Positions 8,787-17,102 are shown, counted from the stretch's first letter. The stretch: 64,000 bases of DNA from Saprospiraceae bacterium (GCA_016714785.1 JADKCC010000016.1:62001-126000), one strand, 5' to 3'. The notes: generated by a model not told the origin, from the sequence alone. Translations and numbers: made by a program.

Positions 8787-9254
8787 TTACTTACTACCTT
8801 CTTTTTTAGAAGAACAAGATTTAGCACCATCTTTTTTACAACAAGCTTTACCTTCAGCTTTACCAGCACAAGCTTTTGTTTCTACTTTTTTACCTTCTTC
8901 ATCTTTTTCCATACTTGCAGATGCAACTTGTGTAAATGCTTTTTTATCAGCATCATATTGTACTTCACTCCAGCTTACTTTACCAGAGGTACTACATACT
9001 GATTTTTCGTAATAAGCAGTTGTTCCAGAAATTTCGCAAGATCTTTTTGTGAATTTACCATTAGAAGCTGCTACTGCAGCGTCAGCTTCCATCACGACAC
9101 TTGCAACTTTTGTATCAGTACTACCTGATGCGTCAGCTGTTTTTTTAGATGCACAACAAGCTTTACCTGCTGTAGTTGACTTTGAACAACTTTGTCCATT
9201 AGCTGAAAATGATGCAACTAATACAAATGAAAATAATAAAAATAAATGCTTCAT
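8787..9254 (-). CDS. Cys/Lys-rich secreted protein of unknown function
   Basis: A 155-residue protein with a clear signal peptide (MKHLFLLFSFVLVASFSANG, cleavage near residue 20). The mature protein is rich in Cys, Lys, Ala and Ser: a cluster QSCSKSTTAGKACCASKK follows the signal, single cysteines (CEISG, SVCSTSG) lie in the middle, and Cys-rich motifs return at the end (KTKAC-like, KACCKKDGAKSCSSKK). The two KACC motifs at both ends suggest paired metal-binding or disulfide clusters around a small central domain (KRSCEISGTTAYYEKSVCST). No known family recognised. TATCTTTA on the minus strand (9309-9302) is a weak -7 candidate. It probably acts outside the cytoplasm; metal binding is inference from cysteine spacing. 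Confidence 0.7.
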   Translation of the reverse strand: MKHLFLLFSFVLVASFSANGQSCSKSTTAGKACCASKKTADASGSTDTKVASVVMEADAAVAASNGKFTKRSCEISGTTAYYEKSVCSTSGKVSWSEVQYDADKKAFTQVASASMEKDEEGKKVETKACAGKAEGKACCKKDGAKSCSSKKEGSK

Positions 9255-9481
9255 GTTTTGAATATTTTAATAAGTTTAAACGATTGAACAATATTATAAC
9301 GTAAAGATATGGGTATTTCGTTTAATAAAAAAGATATTATTAGAATTTTACAAAATATTTAACATTTTAATTATCACAATGACACCTACTGTTCGTTTAA
9401 TACTTAGTTTTGTTAAGCACAATCTTTCTATTGCGATTGATAATTTTATACTGAACCTTAGAATATTTAATAAAAAATATA

Positions 9482-9489
9482 TAATTTTG
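9482..9489 (+). promoter_or_regulatory. Putative -7 box of the bamD operon
   Basis: TAATTTTG fits TANNTTTG exactly and ends 7 bp before the bamD ATG, implying a very short leader. No good -33 TTTG box is seen. Confidence 0.5.
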
Positions 9490-9496
9490 CGCCCTT

Positions 9497-10297
9497 ATGA
9501 AGTTTTACCATTACATTTTGTTATCAGGAATAATTTTTCTGACTTCTTGCAAGTCTGAATTTGAGGCTTTACGCACGAGTAATCAGCCCGAAAAAGTATA
9601 TAAAGCCGCCAATAAATATTACGATCAAAAAGAATATGATAGGGCTATTGCTTTGTATGATATTGTAATTCAATATTACAGAGGCAGACAGGAAGCAGAA
9701 GACTTGTTTTACAAATATGCCTATGCGCATTATTATCAAGGTGATTTTATTCTAGCTTCTACTTATTTTAAAAATTATTCTGGTACATTTTCTAACAGTA
9801 TTAATAAACAAGAAGCAGAATACATGGCTTCTTATTCCAATTATAAACTTTCTCCTAATTACAAATTGGACCAATCTTATACGGTAAAAGCCATTGAGGG
9901 TTTTGAACAATTTATCAATCTCTATCCTAATACCGAAAGAGCGGAATTGGCTAATGGTTTGATAGATGAGATGAGACGTAAATTGGAGATTAAATCTTTT
10001 GCTCAAGGTGAGTTGTATTATAAAATTGGTCAATACCAAGCGGCGGTCACATCTTTTCAGAATACATTAAAAGATTTTCCTGAATCCAAAAAATTAGAAG
10101 AAATAAGGTTTTTAATATTAAAGTCTAGTTTTATCCTTGCAAGTAATAGTATCTATGAAAAGCAAGTTGAAAGGTATAATGAAACCATAGTGCATTACAA
10201 TACGTTTATAAAGAAACATCCAAAATCTAAATGGAAAAAGGATGCCAATATCATAGAAAAGGAAACATTAGCAGCGCTTAAAAAATTTAAAGTATGA
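9497..10297 (+). CDS. bamD: Outer membrane protein assembly factor BamD (lipoprotein)
   Basis: Lipoprotein of the BAM complex that folds beta-barrel proteins into the outer membrane. The 266-residue product has a lipoprotein signal peptide with lipobox LTSC (Cys18), then tandem TPR-like helices: AANKYYDQKEYDRAIALYD, YKYAYAHYYQGDFILASTYF, LYYKIGQYQAAVTSFQNTL and a final helix pair. Length and repeat pattern match BamD/YfiO. It heads the cluster bamD-rpoZ-coaBC-DUF4835, an order conserved in many Bacteroidota, which strengthens the assignment. The stop overlaps the rpoZ start by 4 bp (ATGA), showing translational coupling. Confidence 0.93.
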   Translation: MKFYHYILLSGIIFLTSCKSEFEALRTSNQPEKVYKAANKYYDQKEYDRAIALYDIVIQYYRGRQEAEDLFYKYAYAHYYQGDFILASTYFKNYSGTFSNSINKQEAEYMASYSNYKLSPNYKLDQSYTVKAIEGFEQFINLYPNTERAELANGLIDEMRRKLEIKSFAQGELYYKIGQYQAAVTSFQNTLKDFPESKKLEEIRFLILKSSFILASNSIYEKQVERYNETIVHYNTFIKKHPKSKWKKDANIIEKETLAALKKFKV

Positions 10298-10641
10298 CCA
10301 CAGATATCAAATCAAAAGTACAAGGATTAGATCCTAATATCAAAGCAAGAGACGTTAAATCTATCTCTGCCCAAACATCCAATATATATGAATCTATAGC
10401 GGTAATTACCAAAAGAGCTGAGCAGATTTCTGTTGAAATCAAAAATGAATTACATAGCAAATTAGATGAGTTTGCTACTACTTCAGAAACCATTGAAGAG
10501 ATCCTTGAAAACAAAGAACAAATTGAGATCAGTAAGTTTTATGAGAGATTACCAAATCCAGTGATAATTGCGACAGAGGAATTTTTGAAAAATGATCTTC
10601 AGTTTGAATATAAAGAGCCAAGAGGTCATCACGAAGAATAA
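10294..10641 (+). CDS. rpoZ: DNA-directed RNA polymerase omega subunit (Bacteroidota type)
   Basis: Small subunit that helps assemble and stabilise RNA polymerase by clamping the beta-prime chain. The 115-residue protein shows the omega core TSNIYESIAVITKRAEQIS followed by a long charged helix and the C-terminal NPVIIATEEFLKNDLQFEYK typical of Bacteroidota omega proteins. It overlaps bamD by four bases and lies 17 bp before coaBC, exactly the conserved position in this phylum. The C-terminus ends in a short His/Glu tail (PRGHHEE). Confidence 0.88.
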   Translation: MTTDIKSKVQGLDPNIKARDVKSISAQTSNIYESIAVITKRAEQISVEIKNELHSKLDEFATTSETIEEILENKEQIEISKFYERLPNPVIIATEEFLKNDLQFEYKEPRGHHEE

Positions 10642-10658
10642 TTCCAATCCTAAAAGCC

Positions 10659-11855
10659 ATGCTTCAGGGCAAAAAAATATTACTAGGTGTAACAGGAAGC
10701 ATTGCTGCTTATAAGTCTGCGTTACTTACACGTCTATTAATTAAGTCTGGTTGTGAAGTGAAAGTGGTGATGACTAAATCAGCATGTGATTTTATTACGC
10801 CAATGACACTATCTACGTTATCAAACCATGCAGTTTTGATCGACTGGTCCGTGGACAATAATTGGTCAAACCATGTAGATGCTGGACTGTGGGCGGATGC
10901 AATGGTTATTGCTCCTTGTACAGCCACCACGCTGTCAAAAATGGCCAATGGTATGTCTGATAATATGTTGATGGCTTGTTATTTATCTGCAAAATGTCCA
11001 GTGTTTGTAGCACCAGCGATGGATCTTGATATGTGGTTGCATCCTGCTACAAAAAATAATATCCGATCCATAACAGATTTTGGTAATCAAGTGATTCCTG
11101 TAGGCAATGGGTTTTTAGCAAGCGGATTACATGGTGATGGGAGGTTGGCAGAGCCTGAAGAAATCGTAAACTATTTAGATACTTTCTTTAATGGGAATAA
11201 ACCACTGGCAGGAAAAAATATATTGATTACCGCCGGCCCAACTTTTGAAGCGATAGATCCTGTCCGATTTATTGGTAATCATAGTAGTGGTAAAATGGGT
11301 TTTGCCATTGCGGATGCGTGTGCTAGACGTGGTGCCAAAGTCATATTAGTAAGCGGTCCGGTTTCTTTGAATGTAACACATGAAGGTATACATTTAATAC
11401 GAGTTAAGTCTTCCGATGAGATGTATGCGGCTTGTGCAAATGTTTTTGAAGATTGCGACATAACAATACTTGCCGCAGCTGTTGCGGATTACAAGCCAGA
11501 ACATGTCGCCACTCAAAAAATAAAGAAAAAAGACAACGACATGACATTAGATTTAGTAAAAACTATAGATATTGCAGCAACTCTTGGGGGAAAAAAGTCG
11601 TTCAAACAAGTTATGGTTGGATTTGCTTTGGAAACAAATGATGAAATAAATCACGCAAAAGGAAAACTATATACGAAAAATTTAGATTTTATCGTTCTTA
11701 ATTCATTAGGTGAGTTTGGCTCAGGTTTTCAGTATGATACAAATAAAATTACTATCATTGACAGATTTGATAATATGGTTGATTTTGAACTGAAACCGAA
11801 GACAGAAGTAGCTGACGATATCATTGATTATCTTGTAACCCATTTTAATACTTAA
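10659..11855 (+). CDS. coaBC: Bifunctional phosphopantothenoylcysteine decarboxylase / phosphopantothenate-cysteine ligase
   Basis: Performs two steps of coenzyme A synthesis: CTP-dependent coupling of cysteine to phosphopantothenate (CoaB) and flavin-dependent decarboxylation (CoaC). The 398-residue length is normal for the fused enzyme. The CoaC half spans about 1-180 with the flavin-binding GVTGSIAAYKSALLTRLL, the substrate motif APAMDLDMW and the decarboxylase loop LASGLHGDGRLAEP. The CoaB half begins with NILITAGPTFEAIDPVRFIG and has NHSSGKMGFAIADA plus the AAAVADYKP motif. It follows rpoZ by 17 bp and is followed by DUF4835 after 1 bp, so it is part of the same operon. Confidence 0.95.
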   Translation: MLQGKKILLGVTGSIAAYKSALLTRLLIKSGCEVKVVMTKSACDFITPMTLSTLSNHAVLIDWSVDNNWSNHVDAGLWADAMVIAPCTATTLSKMANGMSDNMLMACYLSAKCPVFVAPAMDLDMWLHPATKNNIRSITDFGNQVIPVGNGFLASGLHGDGRLAEPEEIVNYLDTFFNGNKPLAGKNILITAGPTFEAIDPVRFIGNHSSGKMGFAIADACARRGAKVILVSGPVSLNVTHEGIHLIRVKSSDEMYAACANVFEDCDITILAAAVADYKPEHVATQKIKKKDNDMTLDLVKTIDIAATLGGKKSFKQVMVGFALETNDEINHAKGKLYTKNLDFIVLNSLGEFGSGFQYDTNKITIIDRFDNMVDFELKPKTEVADDIIDYLVTHFNT

Positions 11856-11856
11856 G

Positions 11857-12768
11857 ATGAATAAATTTATTGCTGTTTTATTTTTTATGTTTTATACGAT
11901 AATTATTGTTGAAGGGCAAGAGATGAATGTGAAGGTGAGTGTGCAGACGCTATCTTCAATTAATCCAGTATCAAACAGCGCTTCATTTTTTAAAGATTTA
12001 GAAAAGAAAATCTCAGAATTAATCACAACAACCAAATGGACGAATGATGATTTTACTGATCAGGAGAAGATTAGAGGCAGTTTTTTAATGACCATTACTG
12101 AGGCGAACCAAGGATCATCATTCAAGGCTGAGATAGTATTTCAAACAGAAAGACCTGTTTATAGTTCTAGTTACAGTACGCCTGTTATTAGTATTATTGA
12201 TAAGAATGTATCATTTATCTACTCTGACTTAATGCCTTTGCAGAAAACTACCAACACATTTTATGATAATTTATCTGCAATTATTAGTTTTTATATGTAT
12301 TATGCCCTAGGAATGGACTATGATACTTTTAGTAATAACGGTGGAAGCCAGTATTTCGCTTTGGCTCAAGAATTGATCGCATCAGTTCCTTCAAGTTTTT
12401 CTGGAGATGAAGGTTGGCGAAATGATGGTGGTGGGCGAACTAACAGATTCTGGATGATAGAAAACATTTTAAGTCCAAGGATGAGACAGTTTAGGCAGGC
12501 ATATTATGAATACCACAGATTAAGTCTGGACAAGATGTATGATGAGTCTGATAGGAGTAGAGCAGTTTTGCTGAGCGCTATAACTTCCATAGGGCAAGCT
12601 AATATAGAATATCCTAATACCTATTTAGTTCAAATGTTTAATGATGCTAAAAGAGATGAAATCATAGAGATATTTAAGTTGGGTGATAAAGGCCAAAAAG
12701 ATAAACTTAAAACCATCATGAAAGGAATAGATGTTTTTAAAGCCGATAAATACGATGTGCTCAACTAA
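11857..12768 (+). CDS. porD: DUF4835 protein, PorD-like (type IX secretion associated)
   Basis: A 303-residue exported protein with an N-terminal signal (MNKFIAVLFFMFYTIIIVEG). It matches DUF4835 in layout: LNxxV-type start MNVKVSVQTLSSINPVSN, the central ISFYMYYALGMDYDTFSNNGGSQYF block and the C-terminal NTYLVQMFNDAKRDEIIEIF segment. Members of this family are annotated as PorD of the T9SS in Bacteroidota; I rely on memory for that name, so the symbol is less certain than the family. It starts one base after the coaBC stop. In many relatives recN follows at this point; here purN follows instead and recN lies about 8.5 kb away on the other strand. Confidence 0.8.
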   Translation: MNKFIAVLFFMFYTIIIVEGQEMNVKVSVQTLSSINPVSNSASFFKDLEKKISELITTTKWTNDDFTDQEKIRGSFLMTITEANQGSSFKAEIVFQTERPVYSSSYSTPVISIIDKNVSFIYSDLMPLQKTTNTFYDNLSAIISFYMYYALGMDYDTFSNNGGSQYFALAQELIASVPSSFSGDEGWRNDGGGRTNRFWMIENILSPRMRQFRQAYYEYHRLSLDKMYDESDRSRAVLLSAITSIGQANIEYPNTYLVQMFNDAKRDEIIEIFKLGDKGQKDKLKTIMKGIDVFKADKYDVLN

Positions 12769-12782
12769 ATTTTTTAAAGATT

Positions 12783-13373
12783 GTGATTAACATTGCTATT
12801 TTAGCATCTGGAGGAGGCAGCAATGCCAGAGAGATTTGTAACTATTTTTCAAAACATGCGGTCGTTCGTGTTTCTGTGTTAATATCAAATAGATTGGATG
12901 CAGGTGTACATAGCGTAGCTACAGATTTTGGTATTTCTTCCTTGACGCTTAAAAAATCTCAGTTTGGAGATTGTCAATTTATCTTAGATACTTTAATACA
13001 TTATCAAGTTGACTACATTGTTTTAGCAGGATTTCTGTTATTAATACCTGATTGTGTTATTGAAGCCTATCAAAAAAAGATATTGAATATTCACCCATCA
13101 CTTTTGCCAAAATATGGTGGTCAAGGTATGTATGGGCATTATGTGCATGAAGCTGTAAAAGAAAATAATGATTTAAAAACAGGTATGACCGTTCACTTGG
13201 TCAATGATAAATATGATGAAGGTGAAATTTTATTTCAAACCAGTTGTGATATAAATCCGTCAATGACAAGCGACGAAATTGCTGTTAATGTTTTGAAATT
13301 AGAACATAAATATTATAGCCCTACCATAGAAAATTACATTCTGAGCCACAAATTTGTGTTGAAAACAAATTAA
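12783..13373 (+). CDS. purN: Phosphoribosylglycinamide formyltransferase
   Basis: Transfers the formyl group of 10-formyl-THF to GAR in purine synthesis. The 196-residue protein has the N-terminal phosphate-binding loop IAILASGGGSNA, the catalytic block LAGFLLLIPDCVIEAY then NIHPSLLPKYGGQGMYG (catalytic Asn/His), and the HLVNDKYDEGEIL motif carrying the catalytic Asp. Translation must start at a GTG (12783), which keeps the conserved N-terminus; it lies 14 bp after the previous stop, so it may be the last gene of the bamD transcript. Slightly short but normal for PurN. Confidence 0.93.
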   Translation: MINIAILASGGGSNAREICNYFSKHAVVRVSVLISNRLDAGVHSVATDFGISSLTLKKSQFGDCQFILDTLIHYQVDYIVLAGFLLLIPDCVIEAYQKKILNIHPSLLPKYGGQGMYGHYVHEAVKENNDLKTGMTVHLVNDKYDEGEILFQTSCDINPSMTSDEIAVNVLKLEHKYYSPTIENYILSHKFVLKTN

Positions 13374-13452
13374 ATTTTGTTAAATACCTACTTTCTTCTG
13401 TTAATTTATGTTAATTTACATAGAAAAGGTATATTTAATATATAACCTTTTG

Positions 13453-13460
13453 TAATTTTG
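13453..13460 (+). promoter_or_regulatory. Putative -7 box before the CBM48-HhH gene
   Basis: TAATTTTG matches TANNTTTG; the ATG lies 82 bp downstream, giving a leader of about 75 bases. No clear -33 box. Confidence 0.45.
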
Positions 13461-13542
13461 TGCTGTGTTAAATTGGCACTAAAAGAATTTGGAGCATTTC
13501 CAAGTATATTAAACATTCAATAAATACTCAAAAATCAATATC

Positions 13543-14415
13543 ATGAGCATTATCAAAAATTATCAATCCGCTAAAGGTACCTGTAAAGTTACTTTTTCAT
13601 ATCCTTTGACTGAAGGTATAGAAACTGTGCAAGTATTAGGTGATTTTAATGACTGGGACAGTAATAAAGCTCCCAAAATGAAAAAAAGTAAAGCTGAATT
13701 ATCTACTATTATTGAATTGGCAGTGGGTAGAGATTATTCTTTTAGATATTTATTAGATGGTAATAAATGGGATAATGACAATAGCGCCGATAGATACATG
13801 CCTTCTCCATTTGCAGGCATAGAAAACAGTGTAATTGTATTGGATAATGTTGTTACCAAAGTAGCAGTTCCCAAGGCACCTAAAACTAAAGAAGCTGCAA
13901 AAGTAATTAAAGCTGTATCCCCTAAAGTAACAAAACCTGCTACCAAAGCAGCAAAAGCAACCACTTCTATAACCGTGACTGAAAAAGCAGAAAAAGCAGC
14001 TACTCCAAAAGTTACTAAGGCTGCTGCTCCAGCAAAAACAGTAAGCAAAGTAGCATCAAAAGCAATTACTACTAAAACAGTGGCTGAAAAAGTTGCAAAA
14101 GTTGTGATGCCTAAAGTTGCAAAACCAGAAGTAGCAAAATCAGCCACAAAGTCTAAAAATGATGATCTAAAGAAAATCGAAGGTATTGGCCCCAAAATAG
14201 CCACATTGCTAAATGAAAAAGGTATTGTTTCCTTCGGTGATTTAGCCAAAGCAAAAATTGAAATTTTACAGAATATACTAGATGCAGCAGGCCCAAAATA
14301 TAACGTGCATAATCCATCTACTTGGTCGAAACAAGCGGCATTGGCAGCTAAAGGAAACTGGGATGCTTTAAAGGTATTGCAAGACGAACTTAATGGTGGA
14401 AAGTCAGCAAAATAA
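13543..14415 (+). CDS. CBM48-like / histone H1-like linker / helix-hairpin-helix fusion protein
   Basis: A 290-residue protein of three unlike parts. Residues about 10-100 form an early-set/AMPK glycogen-binding (CBM48-like) domain: VTFSYPLTEGIETVQVLGDF, NDWDSNKAPKMKK and FRYLLDGNKWDNDNSADRY. Residues about 105-205 are a low-complexity Lys/Ala/Val/Thr/Pro linker (repeated AAKV, KVTK, ATKAAK) like bacterial histone H1-type tails. Residues about 208-290 form a helix-hairpin-helix domain, DDLKKIEGIGPKIATLLNEK, followed by NPSTWSKQAALAAKGNWDAL and LQDELNGGK. In some Bacteroidota a domain of this last kind is attached to ribosomal protein L21; the L21 in this window lacks it. No signal peptide, so cytosolic. 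Nucleic-acid binding is likely from the linker and HhH; the role of the carbohydrate-binding-like fold is unknown. Confidence 0.75.
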   Translation: MSIIKNYQSAKGTCKVTFSYPLTEGIETVQVLGDFNDWDSNKAPKMKKSKAELSTIIELAVGRDYSFRYLLDGNKWDNDNSADRYMPSPFAGIENSVIVLDNVVTKVAVPKAPKTKEAAKVIKAVSPKVTKPATKAAKATTSITVTEKAEKAATPKVTKAAAPAKTVSKVASKAITTKTVAEKVAKVVMPKVAKPEVAKSATKSKNDDLKKIEGIGPKIATLLNEKGIVSFGDLAKAKIEILQNILDAAGPKYNVHNPSTWSKQAALAAKGNWDALKVLQDELNGGKSAK

Positions 14416-14459
14416 AAACATATTATTAAGCTACTTAAATAAATATACCTAAATAATTT

Positions 14460-14493
14460 AAGCACCGATTTCTATTGATTTCGGTGCTTTTTA
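14460..14493 (+). terminator. Bidirectional-looking terminator between convergent genes
   Basis: AAGCACCGA (14460-14468) pairs with TCGGTGCTT (14481-14489), followed by T-rich sequence on the + strand and preceded by A/T on the other side. It ends the CBM48-HhH gene and could also stop transcripts of pdhB coming from the right. Confidence 0.75.
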
Positions 14494-14655
14494 TTTTGAT
14501 AAGGTTACTTTATAAAATGTGATTTACTAAGTTTATTAGCTAAGAAGATGCGTTAATTATTTTATAATCACAAGGAAAACCTACTGAATAGCGACTAATA
14601 ATAATTTGAATCGCATTGAAAATTAAATTGTGATTTTTTTTGATTTAATTTTAAT

Positions 14656-15642
14656 CTATTTAGTTACATACATTACTTCTTTCACTGCTTTGATTACTTT
14701 GGCAGGTGTCGGTAAGAACTCATCTAAGAATGTTGGGGCATAAGGTAATGATGTATCAGCGGAATTAACTCTTGTTACAGGTGCATCCAGATAATCAAAA
14801 GCATATTTTTGCATTTCATAAGCAATTTCTGCTGACACACCTGAATAAGGCCATGCTTCATCTACGACTACCATTCTATTGGTCTTTTTGACAGATGCAA
14901 CCAATGTTTTATAATCTAAAGGTCTAATGGTTCTCAAATCAATTACTTCTGCAGATATTCCTTCTTTCGCTAATTCGATGGCCGCTTCTTTAGCGACTTC
15001 AATCATTTTATTGTATGAAACTATGGTAACATCTGTTCCTTCTCGTCTGATAGCTGCTTTTCCTATAGGAACAAGATAATCGCCATCAGGTATTTCACCT
15101 TTTAACCCATAAAATGATTCTGATTCCATCATACAGACTGGATCATTGTCTCTTATGGCTGATTTAAGCAAACCTTTGGCATCAGCTGGATCAATACATG
15201 AAATGACTTTTATACCAGGGATATTAGCCATCCAACTTTCAAAAGTTTGAGAATGCTGTTGTGCCAACTGACCTGCAGATCCTGAAGGGCCTCTGAATAC
15301 TATAGGACAAGAAAACTGACCTGCGGACTGAGATAAGGTTTTTGCAGCATTATTCACAATTTGGTCGAAAGCCAATACTGCAAAATTCCATGTCATAAAC
15401 TCTACTATTGGTCTTAGTCCATTCATTGCAGCACCTACACCAATACCTGCAAACCCAAGCTCAGCGATAGGAGTGTCTATCACTCTTTTGGGACCAAATT
15501 CATCGAGCATACCTTTGCTAACTTTGTATGCTCCATTATATTCAGCAACTTCTTCTCCCATGAGAAAAACACTTTCATCTCTTCTCATTTCTTCGGACAT
15601 TGCTTCACCCAAAGCTTCTCTTAAAGTCAATATTCTAGACAT
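14656..15642 (-). CDS. pdhB: Pyruvate dehydrogenase E1 component, beta subunit
   Basis: With the alpha subunit it forms the thiamine-diphosphate-dependent E1 that decarboxylates pyruvate and passes acetyl to the E2 lipoyl domain. The 328 residues match E1-beta: N-terminal ALGEAMSEEMRRDESVFLMG, the conserved Glu in GEEVAEYNGAYKVSKGML, the FGPKRVIDTPIAELGFAGIG block, and C-terminal transketolase domain with VIDLRTIRPLDYKTL and VVVDEAWPYSGVSAEIAYEM. The alpha gene is not adjacent; pdhA lies at 60149-61186, about 45 kb away and on the same strand. A very good -33/-7 promoter lies just upstream (15682-15711), so pdhB is transcribed on its own. Confidence 0.93.
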   Translation of the reverse strand: MSRILTLREALGEAMSEEMRRDESVFLMGEEVAEYNGAYKVSKGMLDEFGPKRVIDTPIAELGFAGIGVGAAMNGLRPIVEFMTWNFAVLAFDQIVNNAAKTLSQSAGQFSCPIVFRGPSGSAGQLAQQHSQTFESWMANIPGIKVISCIDPADAKGLLKSAIRDNDPVCMMESESFYGLKGEIPDGDYLVPIGKAAIRREGTDVTIVSYNKMIEVAKEAAIELAKEGISAEVIDLRTIRPLDYKTLVASVKKTNRMVVVDEAWPYSGVSAEIAYEMQKYAFDYLDAPVTRVNSADTSLPYAPTFLDEFLPTPAKVIKAVKEVMYVTK

Positions 15643-15681
15643 ATATTTTGCTTTTACTTAAATTATTTATAAAAAACGGTA

Positions 15682-15711
15682 CAAAAGTAATCAAATATTT
15701 TGTGCTACAAA
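15682..15711 (-). promoter_or_regulatory. Promoter of pdhB with -33 and -7 boxes
   Basis: On the minus strand TTTG (15711-15708) is followed after 18 bp by TACTTTTG (15689-15682). This is the Bacteroidota TTTG / TANNTTTG pair at near-standard spacing, 40 bp before the pdhB ATG. It is the best two-box promoter in the window. Confidence 0.7.
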
Positions 15712-15790
15712 CATTTGCTTACAATCTATGTTTACGAAAATTAGGATTTTATCTTCAAAAAGCTTATAGTATTTAATTTTGGACCAGTTT

Positions 15791-16165
15791 TTACTTTATC
15801 AATAGTTTTAGTTGGTCCAAATCTATATTTTTGGCTAATACTTTACCTCGTTCGTCAACTAAATAGTTGGTAGGATACCATCTTATCAAACAGTCGGATG
15901 CTTGTAAACGGTTGAAATCCCAATATTGTGGATATGTCATCTTATGTTTAATAATAAGTTCTTTCCACTTAGTTTTTGTACTTTCTATATCACCAGAAAT
16001 ATTTATAATGTTTAAGTTTTTGTCACCAAATTCATTATGTAATGCTTGGAGTTTTGGAAATTGACGAATACACTCACCGCAGCCACTATGCCAAAATTCT
16101 ATTAAATTGAACTTTTTTAAAGATAAGTCAATGAAGTATTGTGTTATTGCCTGAGTGCTGTAGTT
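15791..16165 (-). pseudogene. Truncated TlpA/thioredoxin-like protein
   Basis: Minus-strand frame coding for a thioredoxin-fold C-terminal part: FNLIEFWHSGCGECIRQFPK has the redox motif CGEC after W-H-S-G (WCxxC-like in TlpA proteins), followed by NIINISGDIESTKTKWKELI, CLIRWYPTNYLVDERGKVLA (with the cis-Pro-like YPTNYL) and a normal end LKLLIK-stop. There is no start codon: the frame is closed by a stop at 16166-16168, and the signal peptide and N-terminal domain expected of TlpA-type proteins are absent. Upstream sequence changes abruptly to a G-rich tract (16210-16230), suggesting that a deletion or rearrangement removed the 5' part. The family call is good; whether the remnant is expressed is doubtful. 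Confidence 0.7.
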
Positions 16166-16209
16166 TTATCCAAGCGCGCCCAGGAATGTAACATAAAGGT
16201 CTCTGGTCC

Positions 16210-16230
16210 GGGGTTGGGGGGGGTAGGGGG
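16210..16230 (+). other. G-rich tract with G-quadruplex potential
   Basis: Runs of 4, 8 and 5 G separated by TT and TA (16210-16213, 16216-16223, 16226-16230). The 8-G run can supply two G-tracts, so four tracts of three or more G are available. It is very unusual in this AT-rich genome and lies close to the broken end of the TlpA-like pseudogene. Confidence 0.6.
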
Positions 16231-16436
16231 TTAGAGTAGTGTGGGCACCAGGAATCCAGTATTACTAACTTCCCTTCTTATTTTGGATGAAATGACCTCG
16301 TATTAATACTGAATCCAATTGACCGTAAAGAGGCAAGTACAATGCTAAAATTAGGCTAATGTAAAATGGGACTTTAATACTCACTTTTGTCGTTTAGGTT
16401 AGATCATTAATGTCAGTCTCGTATCTATTAGTTATG

Positions 16437-16476
16437 AAAAATCCCTGATCCAACTTATTGATGTTTCAGGGATTTT
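16437..16476 (-). terminator. Terminator after the bacilliredoxin gene
   Basis: AAAATCCCTGA (16437-16447) and TCAGGGATTTT (16466-16476) form an 11-bp stem flanked by A and T runs. On the minus strand it lies 27 bp after the bacilliredoxin stop and ends in a U tract. Confidence 0.8.
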
Positions 16477-16502
16477 AAATATTAATTTTTCATTATAAGC
16501 AA

Positions 16503-16916
16503 TCAACAGTGAACTTCGAAAGCTTCTACCAGATTGTGCGCAATAGTTTGTGCTGAGTTGCCTTCTATGTGTCGTCTTTCTAACATGTGCACTAACTTGC
16601 CATCTTTGAAAAGTGCAATTGACGGTGATGAAGGTGGGTAGGGTAGTAGATACTCCCTTGCTTTATCCACTGCGTCTTTATCTACTCCTGCAAATACAGT
16701 CACTAAATGGTCAGGCTTTTTACCATTAGCGACGGCCATCTTTGCACCAGGTCTTGCATTTGCAGCCGCACAGCCGCATACTGAGTTTACAACTAAAAGC
16801 ACAGTACCTTCTTTTTTGTCTAAAATCTCATCTACTTCACTTGGACTACTCAATCCTGTGAAACCGAAGTCTGTCAAATCCTTTGCAATCGGTGTGGTTA
16901 ATTCTATTGGATACAT
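16503..16916 (-). CDS. BrxA/BrxB-family bacilliredoxin
   Basis: Small thiol-disulfide protein of the DUF1094/YphP-YqiW family, which in Firmicutes removes bacillithiol from protein cysteines. The 137 residues fit the family. The active-site CGC motif lies in VVNSVCGCAAANARPGAKMA, and the C-terminal YPPSSPSIALFKDGKLVHML (cis-Pro region) and RRHIEGNSAQTIAHNLVEAF are typical. Bacteroidota also carry bacillithiol genes, so the role is plausible here. It is a single gene with its own terminator. The sequence does not decide between BrxA and BrxB. Confidence 0.9.
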   Translation of the reverse strand: MYPIELTTPIAKDLTDFGFTGLSSPSEVDEILDKKEGTVLLVVNSVCGCAAANARPGAKMAVANGKKPDHLVTVFAGVDKDAVDKAREYLLPYPPSSPSIALFKDGKLVHMLERRHIEGNSAQTIAHNLVEAFEVHC

Positions 16917-17081
16917 GGTTGTTAATACTTTTTATTATTTATAAAATTTTATAACAATCAAAACGGTTATTTCATCAAAATGTTTGAAATGATCCAAATC
17001 AAGTTCATTTATTCTATCAAAGAAAAAATATTCAATAAAAAACTATTCAAATTTAAAATTATTTCATTGCTTTGCATATTA

Positions 17082-17093
17082 TTAGTGTACTAA
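17082..17093. promoter_or_regulatory. Candidate operator upstream of the MarR gene
   Basis: TTAGT-GT-ACTAA is a short inverted repeat 10 bp before the marR-like ATG. MarR regulators usually bind such palindromes and control their own operon. Only five bases per arm, so the call is weak. Confidence 0.3.
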
Positions 17094-17102
17094 CGATATT
17101 TT

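Noticed and set aside
13734..14465. 243-codon open frame opposite the CBM48-HhH gene
   Set aside because: It mirrors the Lys/Ala-rich linker codons of the real gene; the translation is low-complexity hydrophobic and antisense.
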